In this document: positions 32,851 to 41,919 of the stretch, piece after piece
Position numbering within the stretch: the stretch's first letter is position 1
How the letters are laid out: the number at the start of each line of letters is the position of its first letter
Assembly (NCBI RefSeq): GCF_000014565.1
Contig: NC_008268.1
Span: forward strand, 4,340,001 to 4,404,000
DNA from: Rhodococcus jostii RHA1
GTDB lineage: Bacteria > Actinomycetota > Actinomycetes > Mycobacteriales > Mycobacteriaceae
Direction of reading: 5' to 3'
Length of the DNA: 64,000 bases
Position numbers and translations under genes: made by a program
The notes under the pieces: generated by a model
What the model saw: the letters and a program-made list of their open reading frames with translations, nothing else
Databases searched by the model: none
What the model was told of the DNA's origin: nothing

Positions 32851-33666
32851 TCAGGGCTTGCGAACGAGGTAGGCGAACATCGTCACCGACATGTGGAAGT
32901 CGCCGCTGCGGGCGGCGGCGTTCAACTGGTCCAGCAGTGCGGCGCTCTGCGCGTCGGTGATTGCCCCCTCGGCGATCGCCGCCGCGGTCATCATCTGGAC
33001 GAGTGGGCCGGTCACGTCGCCCGGATCCTGGATCAACGCCTCCGTGCCGATATCCTCGACGACGAGCCCGGCGGAGGTGAGCTGCCCCGGGAGCAATCGT
33101 CCGGAGTGCGGGTTCGCGGTGTGCGACAGCATCACGTCCATGATCTTCTGCAGGACCACGGGATCGCCGGGGTGCATGATCGCGGTTCCCCAGTCGCTGT
33201 CGACGATGACGCCGCGCCCGCCCGGTCGCAGAACTCGGGCCACTTCCGCCGCCGCGCGATCCGGTTCGCTCAGGTGCTGGAAAACCCGCTCACTCCGCAC
33301 GACGTCGAGGCGGTCGTCGGGGAACGGCAGCGAGTAGGCGTCGCCGATTACGAACTGCGCCGTCGAGCCCTCCTCCTCGGCCCGCTCCCGGGCGAGGAGG
33401 GCCATACCGGGATTGGGATCGAGCCCGATCGCGCGACCCGACGCGGTGACCGCGGCGGCGAGGGCCCGCGTCTCCGACCCCGTACCCGATCCGAGGTCGA
33501 GTGCGCTCTCGCCCGGCTGCACGTGCAGGGCGGCAAGCGACCACTCGCGCAGTCGCCGGATTCCCGGGCGCGCGGCCTGCAGGTCGAGGACGGCGGCGAG
33601 TTGGTCCAGGGCGGCGCGGTCGATCTCGTCCGCCCGGAACGACAGCGGCGCCGTCGGATCGGACAT
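32851..33666 (-). CDS. Class I SAM-dependent methyltransferase
   Basis: 271 residues. SAM motif I is LDLGSGTGSETRALA, followed by GLDPNPGMALLARERA, DAYSLPFPDDRLDVVRSERVFQHL (motif II) and RVLRPGGRGVIVDSDWGT, the UbiE/methyltransferase-11 pattern. The substrate is unknown. The ATG at 33666 gives the family's normal length. It is divergent from the TetR gene. Confidence 0.83.
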   Translation of the reverse strand: MSDPTAPLSFRADEIDRAALDQLAAVLDLQAARPGIRRLREWSLAALHVQPGESALDLGSGTGSETRALAAAVTASGRAIGLDPNPGMALLARERAEEEGSTAQFVIGDAYSLPFPDDRLDVVRSERVFQHLSEPDRAAAEVARVLRPGGRGVIVDSDWGTAIMHPGDPVVLQKIMDVMLSHTANPHSGRLLPGQLTSAGLVVEDIGTEALIQDPGDVTGPLVQMMTAAAIAEGAITDAQSAALLDQLNAAARSGDFHMSVTMFAYLVRKP

Positions 33667-33746
33667 GAATCCACCGTAACGCCGCGGTGACTCCCGACAC
33701 AGTGTTGCGCGGACTGTGGGCAAGCACATAAAAGTTGCACTCTCGC

Positions 33747-33768
33747 GCAAATTTGCAGAGCCCTGCAA
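33747..33768. promoter_or_regulatory. Overlapping palindromes, likely TetR operator
   Basis: GCAAATTTGC (33747-33756) overlaps TTGCAG-AGCC-CTGCAA (33753-33768), 19 bases upstream of the TetR GTG. Another TTGC...GCAA pair lies just before. Clustered TTGCA half sites between divergent genes indicate the repressor's binding region, which may control the methyltransferase as well as tetR-mmpL. Confidence 0.6.
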
Positions 33769-33787
33769 GTTCTGTACCGTCGGTGTA

Positions 33788-34390
33788 GTGATTTCGGAAA
33801 TCGGACTGCGGGACCGCAAGAAGGCCGCCACGCGCGCAGCCCTCAGCGGCGCCGCCGCACGCCTGGCCCGCGCGCTGGGCATCGAATGCGTCACTGCCGA
33901 CGCCATAGCGTCCGAGGCGGGGGTCTCGACTCGGACGTTCCACAACTACTTCTCCAGCAAGGAGGAGGCGGTACTCGCGCACTTCGAGCAGTCCGTCCAC
34001 GACTGGGTGGACCTGCTCCGCGCCCGCCCCGAGGACGAGCCGATCTGGGATTCCCTCGAGCACGTGGTGGTCCAGATCGTCACCGATCCGGCGAAACCGC
34101 TCGAAGAGACCGCGGTGATGATGGAACTCGTCGAGACCAGCCCCGCGCTGCTCGCGAAGAAACCCGAAGTGCACCTGCGCGTCACCCGTCTGGTCGGTGA
34201 GGTGATCGCCGAACGCACGGGCACGAACATCGACACCGACCTCTACCCCAACCTGCTGCACCTGGCGGTCGGGTCGGCGTGCAAGGCGTCGCTCGACCTG
34301 TGGATGAGTGGTAAGTCCGGTGCGAGCGGACCCGAAGAACTCGTCCGCGACGCCATGCGTCAACTCCGTCAGGGAATCCCGCAGCCGTAG
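33788..34390 (+). CDS. TetR-family repressor of the MmpL-type exporter
   Basis: 200 residues from the GTG at 33788 (MISEIGLRDRKKAATRAAL), with HTH ALGIECVTADAIASEAGVST and RTFHNYFSSKEEAVLAHF. The C-terminal domain is the diverse ligand pocket. The exporter gene follows after 50 bases on the same strand. A palindromic region lies upstream, consistent with autorepression. The ATG at 33716 would include the operator in the coding region. Confidence 0.9.
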   Translation: MISEIGLRDRKKAATRAALSGAAARLARALGIECVTADAIASEAGVSTRTFHNYFSSKEEAVLAHFEQSVHDWVDLLRARPEDEPIWDSLEHVVVQIVTDPAKPLEETAVMMELVETSPALLAKKPEVHLRVTRLVGEVIAERTGTNIDTDLYPNLLHLAVGSACKASLDLWMSGKSGASGPEELVRDAMRQLRQGIPQP

Positions 34391-34440
34391 CCGGCTGCCC
34401 CGAATCACTCTTCGTTCCACCGACTCAGAAGGAGCCTCTC

Positions 34441-36795
34441 GTGGCCACCTATCTCTATCGGATCGGCAGATTCGCCTACCGGCGAAAAGGCGCGGTCCTC
34501 AGCGTCTGGTTGGTGATCCTGGTCCTCATGGGCGTCGGCGCGGCAACGCTGTCCGGGCCCACGAAGGACTCGTTCTCCATCCCGGGCACCCCCGCGCAGC
34601 AGGCGCAGGACCTGATGGCCGAACGCTTCCCCGAGGCCGCGGGCAGTGACCCGATGAACGCCGTCAGCGCGCGTTACGTGTTCGCCGCTCCCGAGGGGCA
34701 GACCCTCGAGAGCGAGCAGAGTCAGCAGGCGATGGACGCGGTGCTCGCCAAGGTGCGCGGCATCGAACAGGTCCAGGACGCCGCCAAGGTCGATCCCGCC
34801 ACCGCCTCGGGCGCCGACGCCGCGAAGGCACTGGTCAACCCCGTCACCGCGAACGAGCAGCTCGTCGAGATGGCGAAGTCCACCGCGGCCGACAAGGGAA
34901 TCAGTGAGGACGCCGCCCTCGCGAACGCGCAGGCGCTGTCTCCGCTCAACGCCGACAAGACCGTCGGCTACGTCGAGGTGCCGTTCAAGGGCGGCATGGG
35001 CGACGTCGACCAGGCTCTGCGCGACCAGATCTCGGCCGCGGCCGACGCCGGCCGCAACGCCGGACTGACCGTCGAGATCAGTGGTTCCGCCGCCAACGAA
35101 GCCGAGCCGCCCGGCGGCGCCACCGAACTCGTCGGTATCGGCGTGGCCGCTGTCGTGCTCGCGCTCACGTTCGGTTCGCTGGTCGCCGCGGGTCTGCCGT
35201 TGATCACCGCGATCATCGGCATCATGATCGGCAGCCTCGGAATCACCGTCGCCACCGGATTCACCGACCTCAGCTCGATGACACCCACGCTGGCCATCAT
35301 GATCGGCCTGGCCGTCGCCATCGACTACTCGCTGTTCATCGTGTCCCGTTTCCGACACGAGCTTTCGCTCACCGACGACCGCTCGGAAGCGGCCGGACGT
35401 GCCGTCGGCACCGCCGGTTCCGCCGTGGTGTTCGCCGGTCTCACGGTGATCATCGCCCTGATCGCGCTGCGCGTCGTCGGCATCCCGTTCCTCTCCGACA
35501 TGGGTGCGGCCGCCGCGTTCACGGTGTTCATCGCCGTCTCGATCGCGTTGACGCTCCTGCCCGCGATCCTCGGACTGTTCGGGAAGAAGGCGTTCGCAGG
35601 CAAGATCCCGTTCCTCAGCAGTCGTGACCTCGAGGACGACGAGGGCAAGCCGAGCCTCGCCCTCCGGTACATCAGCGCCGTGGTCCGCAGGCCCGCGATT
35701 CCGCTGATCGCCGGAGTCGTGGTGCTCGGGGCGCTCGCCATCCCCGCGACCGGCCTGAGCCTGGCCCTGCCCAGTGAGGGCACCGGCGACCCCGCCACCA
35801 GCTCCCGGCAGGCCTACGACCTCGTGAGCGAAGGCTTCGGACCCGGCAAGAACGGTCCGCTGCTCGTCGTCGTCGACGCCAAGGACGTCACCACCGGCAC
35901 GCCGTCGGAGGCGTTCGGTGAGGTCGTGAAGACCATCACCGCGCAGGACGACGTGTCCAACGCGCAGGTCGTCGGCGTGAACAAGGCCGGTGACACCGTG
36001 CAGATCCTGGTGACGCCGAGCAGCGCCCCCAGCGATCCGGCGACGATGGATCTGGTGAACAACATCCGCGGTGCGGAGGCGGACCTGCACGACTCGATCG
36101 GCGTCAACTACGGCGTCACCGGGCAGACCGCGCTCGAAGGCGACGTGTCCGAGACGCTGCAGGACGCGCTGATCCCGTACCTCGCGGTGGTCGTGGGCCT
36201 CGCCTTCCTCCTGCTGCTGCTGGTGTTCCGCTCGGTGCTCGTGCCGCTGACGGCCACCCTCGGCTTCCTGCTCAGCGTCGCGGCCACGTTCGGTGCCACC
36301 GTCGCGGTGTTCCAGGAGGGCTGGGGCGGCATCATCTCCAACCCGCAGCCGATCGTCAGCTTTATGCCGATCTTCCTGATCGGCGTCGTGTTCGGTCTCG
36401 CGATGGACTACCAGGTGTTCCTGGTGACCCGGATGCGGGAGGAATACGTCCACGGCGCAACCGCGAAGCAGGCCGTCACCGTCGGTTTCAACCACGGTGC
36501 CCGGGTGGTCAGCGCCGCCGCGGTCATCATGATCTCCGTGTTCGCAGCCTTCATCGCCGAGCCGAACTCGTTCATCAAGTCGATCGGTTTCGCCCTGGCG
36601 GCGGCCGTGTTCTTCGACGCCTTCGTCGTGCGCATGGTGATCATCCCGTCCGTGATGGCACTGCTCGGCGACAAGGCGTGGTGGCTGCCGAAGTGGCTGG
36701 ACAAGATCCTGCCCAACGTCGACATCGAGGGCGAGAAACTGAAGAAGGTCCTGCACGACGCGGACGAATCGCTAGTAGGCGCTTCGCGCCCGTGA
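34441..36795 (+). CDS. MMPL-family RND exporter
   Basis: 784 residues with 12 predicted spans in two repeats, each begun by a periplasmic loop. The N-terminal FAYRRKGAVLSVWLVILVLMG, the core IGLAVAIDYSLFIVSRFRHEL and its repeat VVFGLAMDYQVFLVTRMREEY are the MmpL/MMPL signatures; the Asp-Tyr pairs are the proton-relay positions. Members export lipids, siderophores or drugs using proton motive force. The short charged tail (EKLKKVLHDADES) is normal. The TGA stop lies inside the downstream hairpin. Confidence 0.92.
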   Translation: MATYLYRIGRFAYRRKGAVLSVWLVILVLMGVGAATLSGPTKDSFSIPGTPAQQAQDLMAERFPEAAGSDPMNAVSARYVFAAPEGQTLESEQSQQAMDAVLAKVRGIEQVQDAAKVDPATASGADAAKALVNPVTANEQLVEMAKSTAADKGISEDAALANAQALSPLNADKTVGYVEVPFKGGMGDVDQALRDQISAAADAGRNAGLTVEISGSAANEAEPPGGATELVGIGVAAVVLALTFGSLVAAGLPLITAIIGIMIGSLGITVATGFTDLSSMTPTLAIMIGLAVAIDYSLFIVSRFRHELSLTDDRSEAAGRAVGTAGSAVVFAGLTVIIALIALRVVGIPFLSDMGAAAAFTVFIAVSIALTLLPAILGLFGKKAFAGKIPFLSSRDLEDDEGKPSLALRYISAVVRRPAIPLIAGVVVLGALAIPATGLSLALPSEGTGDPATSSRQAYDLVSEGFGPGKNGPLLVVVDAKDVTTGTPSEAFGEVVKTITAQDDVSNAQVVGVNKAGDTVQILVTPSSAPSDPATMDLVNNIRGAEADLHDSIGVNYGVTGQTALEGDVSETLQDALIPYLAVVVGLAFLLLLLVFRSVLVPLTATLGFLLSVAATFGATVAVFQEGWGGIISNPQPIVSFMPIFLIGVVFGLAMDYQVFLVTRMREEYVHGATAKQAVTVGFNHGARVVSAAAVIMISVFAAFIAEPNSFIKSIGFALAAAVFFDAFVVRMVIIPSVMALLGDKAWWLPKWLDKILPNVDIEGEKLKKVLHDADESLVGASRP

Positions 36796-36834
36796 GTGGT
36801 TGAGGAGTCTCTGGACTCGTCAACCACTCACGGG
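36789..36834. repeat. Intergenic hairpin, GTGAGTGGTTGA-TCTG type
   Basis: 21-base arms (36789-36809, 36814-36834) pair with one mismatch around a TCTG loop; the arm begins CCCGTGAGTGGTTGA. The loop-proximal part (GAGTC-TCTG-GACTC) equals that of the element at 23521-23565. The left arm provides the TGA stop of the mmpL gene (36793-36795). A second hairpin, GGGGCC-GCA-GGCCCC, follows directly, as in the composite element at 23.5 kb. Confidence 0.8.
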
Positions 36835-36920
36835 GCCGCAGGCCCCGAAAATCCGCGGGCCTGCGGTCGTTTCTGTTGGTAACCTTCGGACATAATGATG
36901 ACCCGCCAGGATCGCTGCCC

Positions 36921-38654
36921 ATGTTGAATGCCCTGCTCACCACGTACCTCCGCCCGTACAAGCGGGAGCTCACGGCGGTCGTCCTGTTCCAGCTCGTCGC
37001 GACCGCGGCAGCCCTGTACCTGCCCAGTCTGAACGCCGATCTCATCGACAACGGCGTCACCAAGGGCGACACCGGGTACATCCTGTCCACGGGCGTCACG
37101 ATGCTGCTCGTCACCGTCGTGCAGATCGTCTGCTCGATCGGTTCGGTGTTCTTCGGCGCCCGCGCCGCAATGGGTTTCGGGCGCGACGTGCGCCGCGCCG
37201 TGATGCATCAGGTCGGGAGCTTTTCATCCCGCGAATTCGGGCGCTTCGGCGCGCCGTCCCTGATCACCCGCAACACCAACGACGTGCAGCAGGTGCAGAT
37301 GCTCGTCGTGATGAGCTGCACGATCCTGGTGATGGCGCCGATCATGTGCGTCGGTGGTGTCGTGATGTCGATCCGCGAGGACGCCGGGCTCGCCTGGATC
37401 CTGGCGGTCACCGTGCCGGTGCTCGCGCTGTCCATGGGGTTCGTGATTTCGCGGATGGTGCCCGCGTTCCGGGAGATGCAGACCCGAATCGACGGGGTCA
37501 ACCGGGTGCTGCGTGAGCAGATCACCGGTATCCGCGTGGTGCGGGCGTTCGTCCGTGAGCGCTCCGAGGTGGCGCGGTTCGGCGACGCGAACGAGCAACT
37601 CACCCAGACCGCCCTGCGGGTCGGCAGGCTGACGGCGGTGATGTTCCCCCTCGTGATGGTCATCGCGAACATCACCAGTGTCGCCGTCATCTGGTTCGGC
37701 GGCCACGAGATCAACAGCGGCACCATGCAGGTCGGCTCGCTGACCGCGATGCTCAGCTACATTATGCAGATCCTGATGTCGGTGATGATGGCGTCGTTCA
37801 TCGCGATGATGGCGCCCCGCGCCACCGTCTGCGCCGAACGCATCGGCGAGGTGCTCGACACGGATTCCACCGTGGTCCCGCCGGTCGACGCCGTCACCGT
37901 GCTGGAGAACCCCGGTGTGGTGGAACTGCGCGACGCCCAGTTCAAGTTCCCCGGTGCCGACGCACCGGTGTTGCGCGACATCAGCTTCCGCGCCGAACCG
38001 GGCAAGACCACCGCGATCATCGGCGGCACCGGTTCCGGTAAGACGACGCTGCTGTCGCTGATCCCGCGCCTCATCGACGCCACGTCGGGTTCGGTCACCG
38101 TGTCCGACACGGATGTGCGCCGCATCGACCTGGACGTCCTGCGGTCCGGCATCGGACTCGTTCCGCAGCGGCCGTACCTGTTCTCGGGCACCGTCGCCAC
38201 CAACCTCCGGTACGGCAAACCCGATGCCACCGACGACGAACTGTGGCGGGCCCTGGAGATCGCGCAGGCCGCGGATTTCGTCCGCGCGATGCCCGCGGGT
38301 CTCGACACCCCGATCGCGCAGGGCGGCACGACCGTCTCCGGTGGTCAGCGACAGCGACTCGCGATCGCGCGGGCACTGGTCCGTCGTCCGTCGATCTACC
38401 TGTTCGACGACTCCTTCTCCGCCCTCGACCTCACCACCGACGCCCGGCTGCGTGCGGCGCTCAAACCCGAGACCTCGGATGCGTGCGTCATCGTCGTCGC
38501 CCAACGTGTCTCGACGATCGTGGAGGCCGAGCAGATCGTGGTCCTCGAAGACGGCGCCGTGGTCGGAATCGGCACGCACGACCAACTGCTCGAGACGTGT
38601 CCGTGTTACGTCGAGATCGTCGAATCCCAACGATCGGTCCAGGAAGCACTATGA
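36921..38654 (+). CDS. ABC exporter half-transporter, degenerate NBD (subunit 1)
   Basis: 577 residues from the ATG at 36921. A six-span TMD (LLTTYLRPYKRELTAVVLF onward, with the DVRRAVMHQV coupling region) precedes an NBD: Walker A GGTGSGKTT, Q-loop VPQRPYLF, signature VSGGQRQRLA, Walker B IYLFDDSFSALD and H-loop VAQRVST. The catalytic Glu after Walker B is Asp and the H-loop His is Gln, so this NBD is the degenerate half of a heterodimer. CATAAT at 36890-36895 is a likely -10. The stop overlaps the next ATG (ATGA). Confidence 0.9.
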   Translation: MLNALLTTYLRPYKRELTAVVLFQLVATAAALYLPSLNADLIDNGVTKGDTGYILSTGVTMLLVTVVQIVCSIGSVFFGARAAMGFGRDVRRAVMHQVGSFSSREFGRFGAPSLITRNTNDVQQVQMLVVMSCTILVMAPIMCVGGVVMSIREDAGLAWILAVTVPVLALSMGFVISRMVPAFREMQTRIDGVNRVLREQITGIRVVRAFVRERSEVARFGDANEQLTQTALRVGRLTAVMFPLVMVIANITSVAVIWFGGHEINSGTMQVGSLTAMLSYIMQILMSVMMASFIAMMAPRATVCAERIGEVLDTDSTVVPPVDAVTVLENPGVVELRDAQFKFPGADAPVLRDISFRAEPGKTTAIIGGTGSGKTTLLSLIPRLIDATSGSVTVSDTDVRRIDLDVLRSGIGLVPQRPYLFSGTVATNLRYGKPDATDDELWRALEIAQAADFVRAMPAGLDTPIAQGGTTVSGGQRQRLAIARALVRRPSIYLFDDSFSALDLTTDARLRAALKPETSDACVIVVAQRVSTIVEAEQIVVLEDGAVVGIGTHDQLLETCPCYVEIVESQRSVQEAL

Positions 38655-40630
38655 GCGATCGCGCAACCACCACCACTGCCGAAAGGCCCGCCGGCCCGCG
38701 TATTCCAGGACCGGTCGCTCCGGGTGCCCCGGGGTCCAAGCCGAACGACCTGTGGCCGTCCACCAAGCGGCTGCTGAGGCGGCTGGGTCCCCACCGGATC
38801 GCCGTCGGCATCGTTATCCTGGTCGCTGCCGTGTCGGTGGTGCTCACCTCGATCGCGCCGCGGATGCTCGGTCAGGGCACGAACCTGATCTTCGACGGCA
38901 TCATCGGCGCGCAGTTGCCCGCCGGGATGTCGAAGGATCAGGCCGTAGCCGCGTTGCGGGCCGACGGTCAGAACACGTTCGCCGACATGGTGTCCGGCAT
39001 GGCCGTCGTGCCCGGTGTCGGAATCGACTTCAGTGCGCTCGGCCGGGTGCTGGCGATCGTGCTGGCCCTGTACCTGGGGTCGGCGGTGTTCATGTGGCTG
39101 TCGGGTTTCCTGCTGAACATCATCGTGCAGGGTGTCGTGAAGAATCTGCGCGCCGAGGTCGAACGGAAGATCCATCGACTTCCGCTGCGCTACTTCGACT
39201 CCCACTCCCGCGGCGACCTGCTGAGCCGGGTCACCAACGACATCGACAACGTCTCGCAGTCGTTGCAGCAGACGATGAGTCAGCTGATCGTGTCGGCGAT
39301 GACGGTGATCGGCATCCTCGTGATGATGATCGTCATCTCGCCGCTGCTCGCCTTGATCGCGGTGCTGACGGTGCCGCTGTCGATCCTGGTGACCGCGCAG
39401 ATCGCGAAACGGTCCAAGACCCACTTCGTGTCGCAGTGGAAGTCGACGGGAGCGCTCAACTCTCACGTGGAGGAGGCGTACACGGGCCACGAACTGGTCA
39501 CCGTGTTCGGCCGCAGCCGCGAGGTGGAGGCCCGGTTCGAGGAGCAGAACGAGGCGCTCTACCAGGCCAGTTACCGGGCCCAGTTCATCTCGGGCCTGAT
39601 CATGCCGGCGATCATGTTCCTCGGAAATCTCAACTTCGTGGCCATCGCCGTGCTCGGTGGCATGCGGGTGGCGTCCGGCACGATGAGCCTCGGCGACGTG
39701 CAGGCGTTCATCCAGTACTCGCGCCAGTTCACCCAGCCCCTCACCCAGATCGGGGCCATGGTCAACCTCATGCAGTCGGGTGTGGCGTCCGCCGAGCGGG
39801 TGTTCGCCATCCTCGACGAGGACGAGGAGGAACCCGACCTCGCCGAAGCGCCCACGCCGGCCGAGCCCCGTGATGCGGGTCGCGTCCATACGTTCGGCCG
39901 GGTGGAGTTCTCGGACGTGTCGTTCAGCTACTCGCCGGAGAAGCCGCTGATCGAGAACCTGTCGCTGGTGGCGGAACCCGGTCAGATGGTCGCCATCGTC
40001 GGACCCACCGGCGCCGGCAAGACCACACTCGTCAACCTGATCCTGCGGTTCTACGAACTCGACGGCGGCAAGATCCTCCTCGACGGCGTCGACACCGCCG
40101 AGATGTCGCGCGACGACCTGCGGTCCCGCATCGGCATGGTGCTGCAGGACGCCTGGTTGTTCGGCGGCACCATCCGCGACAACATCGCGTACGGACGTCC
40201 CGACGCCACCGAGGACGAGATCCAGGCGGCCGCACGAATCAGCTACGTCGACCGGTTCGTCCACTCGCTGCCCGACGGCTACGACACCGTCATCGACGAA
40301 GAGGGCAGCAACATCAGCGCCGGTGAGAAGCAGCTGATCACCATCGCCCGCGCGTTCATCTCGCAGCCGTCGATCCTGATCCTCGACGAGGCAACCAGTT
40401 CCGTCGACACCCGCACCGAGTTGCTCGTGCAGCACGCCACGGCGGTCCTGCGCAGCGATCGCACGAGTTTCGTGATCGCACACCGCTTGTCGACCATCCG
40501 CGACGCCGACCTCATCGTCGTCATGGAGGACGGTCGCATCGTCGAGCAGGGCAGCCACGACGACCTGCTCCTCACCCGCGGCGCGTACTACCGCCTCTAC
40601 AACAGCCAGTTCGTCGGCGCCGAAGTCTGA
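38651..40630 (+). CDS. ABC exporter half-transporter, catalytic NBD (subunit 2)
   Basis: 659 residues: Pro-rich N-terminal tail, six-span TMD with an inserted extracytoplasmic segment (about residues 80-120, LPAGMSKDQAVAALRADGQN), and an NBD with Walker A GPTGAGKTT, Q-loop LQDAWLFG, signature NISAGEKQL, Walker B ILILDEATSSVD and H-loop IAHRLST. The catalytic Glu is present but the signature is altered. It pairs with subunit 1 to give one consensus and one degenerate ATP site, as in TM287/288- and BmrCD-type exporters. Drugs or lipids are typical substrates. Confidence 0.92.
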   Translation: MSDRATTTTAERPAGPRIPGPVAPGAPGSKPNDLWPSTKRLLRRLGPHRIAVGIVILVAAVSVVLTSIAPRMLGQGTNLIFDGIIGAQLPAGMSKDQAVAALRADGQNTFADMVSGMAVVPGVGIDFSALGRVLAIVLALYLGSAVFMWLSGFLLNIIVQGVVKNLRAEVERKIHRLPLRYFDSHSRGDLLSRVTNDIDNVSQSLQQTMSQLIVSAMTVIGILVMMIVISPLLALIAVLTVPLSILVTAQIAKRSKTHFVSQWKSTGALNSHVEEAYTGHELVTVFGRSREVEARFEEQNEALYQASYRAQFISGLIMPAIMFLGNLNFVAIAVLGGMRVASGTMSLGDVQAFIQYSRQFTQPLTQIGAMVNLMQSGVASAERVFAILDEDEEEPDLAEAPTPAEPRDAGRVHTFGRVEFSDVSFSYSPEKPLIENLSLVAEPGQMVAIVGPTGAGKTTLVNLILRFYELDGGKILLDGVDTAEMSRDDLRSRIGMVLQDAWLFGGTIRDNIAYGRPDATEDEIQAAARISYVDRFVHSLPDGYDTVIDEEGSNISAGEKQLITIARAFISQPSILILDEATSSVDTRTELLVQHATAVLRSDRTSFVIAHRLSTIRDADLIVVMEDGRIVEQGSHDDLLLTRGAYYRLYNSQFVGAEV

Positions 40631-40634
40631 CCAC

Positions 40635-40679
40635 CCGTGAGTACTTCTCAACCACGGGCGGTTGAGAAGTACTCACAGG
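40635..40679. repeat. Intergenic hairpin, GTGAGTACTT type
   Basis: Perfect 17-base arms GTGAGTACTTCTCAACC (40637-40653) and GGTTGAGAAGTACTCAC (40660-40676) with the loop ACGGGC. It lies between convergent genes, and its right arm carries the TGA stop codon (40673-40675) of the minus-strand gene. It is probably a bidirectional terminator. Confidence 0.82.
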
Positions 40680-41914
40680 CACGCAGTGCTTCCCCCGGCT
40701 TCGAAGGTGGCGGTGTCGCAGTAGGCGGCGCGTGGGTAGTACGGACCCATCGTGGCGGCCGGGTCGGTGTGATTGTTCTGCGAGGCCTGCACTGACTGTG
40801 GGTAGAAGGCGTCGGACGGCAGCATGTACCGCAGGAACAGGACCTTTTTCGCGACGTCGGTGGAGCCCCAGGGGATGATGGTGACGGCCGGGTCGGACGC
40901 GGCGCGGGCGGGGACGTCCTGCGGTGCGGCGACGACGTACGTGTAGTCGCCGTCGCCGTCGGTGCGTGTCTGGAAGTCGGCGGCGCATGCGACGACGGGG
41001 TACGGCGTCGCCTGATCGTTCTGGCACATCGACCAGTACCGCACCTGGCGGCCGGGTGCCGTGACGGGCTGGCCGGCACGGGTGTCGGGGAATGTCGGTG
41101 CCCGGCCCTGTACGACGACGATGCGTCCGGGCTGGTACGTCAGGCCTGCCCCGACATATTTGTTGTCGCCGTTGGGGAACAGGCCCGACGTGCTCGCGGG
41201 GTTCACGAACGTCGCCTCGGGCACGTTGCCGGGGAACGCACCGGACGCGGCGCCGGCGATGATCTGGTCGAATGCGGCCTCCGCGACCTGTCCGAGTGGG
41301 CCGTCGTCGTAGGCGGAGGGATCGAATTCGGCTCCGCAGGTCGGCACCGGCGACGTTCGGCCCCCGAACGTCAGCGTCACGCCGGGAAGCGGAACACTAC
41401 CGGTCGGCGATGCCGGGTCGTCGGGGACGTACACCCGGATGATGAGGAAGCCGACGGGTACCGACTGCGTGTCGGCCCCGGCGGGCAGGGCCTGAATCTG
41501 GTTGCGGGAGTGGTCGGCCGGACCGGTCACGACGGTCGCGTGCCAGCGCTTCTGCGTGGCGGGCAGGGCGCCGGCGGTAGCGTCGGCGAACGGGTTTCCG
41601 CTGCCGGGGTCGGGTCCGATCTGGTTGTCGCGCAATGTGTCGACGGTGTCGAAGTTCGTCCCGTACGTGTTGAGCGAGAAGTAGCGGGCGGCCGGGTAGG
41701 TGCCGCTCAGTTCGATGGTGTCACCTGGCCCCAACGCGTAGGGCAGGACCCAGTATGTCGCGTTGGCGTCGGGGAAGGCGACGTTGAGTACGGTCGAGTC
41801 GGACATGAACTGCCACGCGCACTGCGCGGTCGGAGGGCGCGCCGCGGACGCGAGCGAGGACCCGCCGGACCACAGCAGCAGAACCAGCGCGGCGGCAACG
41901 ACTTTCCCGGTCAT
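40673..41914 (-). CDS. Secreted protein of unknown function (DUF1214/DUF1254-like region)
   Basis: 413 residues with a signal peptide (VVAAALVLLLWSGGSSLASA). YWVLPYALGPGDTIELSGTYPAARYFSLNTYG resembles the beta-rich DUF1214/DUF1254 proteins, though only weakly. Several cysteines in the mature part (QCAW, PTCGAEFD, SMCQND, VACAADF, YCDTATF, TACL) suggest disulfides. It starts 5 bases after the sulfatase stop with GGGGAGG in front, so they form an operon. It may act on or bind the same envelope substrate as the sulfatase; this is inference. Confidence 0.7.
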   Translation of the reverse strand: MTGKVVAAALVLLLWSGGSSLASAARPPTAQCAWQFMSDSTVLNVAFPDANATYWVLPYALGPGDTIELSGTYPAARYFSLNTYGTNFDTVDTLRDNQIGPDPGSGNPFADATAGALPATQKRWHATVVTGPADHSRNQIQALPAGADTQSVPVGFLIIRVYVPDDPASPTGSVPLPGVTLTFGGRTSPVPTCGAEFDPSAYDDGPLGQVAEAAFDQIIAGAASGAFPGNVPEATFVNPASTSGLFPNGDNKYVGAGLTYQPGRIVVVQGRAPTFPDTRAGQPVTAPGRQVRYWSMCQNDQATPYPVVACAADFQTRTDGDGDYTYVVAAPQDVPARAASDPAVTIIPWGSTDVAKKVLFLRYMLPSDAFYPQSVQASQNNHTDPAATMGPYYPRAAYCDTATFEAGGSTACL

Positions 41915-41919
41915 GTCCG

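Noticed and set aside
31084..33690. Very long open frame antisense to vanB, orf76, vanA and the methyltransferase
   Set aside because: It is the shadow frame expected in GC-rich DNA opposite strongly coding genes; its translation is Arg/Gly/Val-rich without motifs, and four well-supported genes lie on the other strand.
34405..36756. Long open frame antisense to the MmpL gene
   Set aside because: Translation is low-complexity (Asp/His/Gly/Arg) and mirrors the coding strand; no start context or homology pattern.
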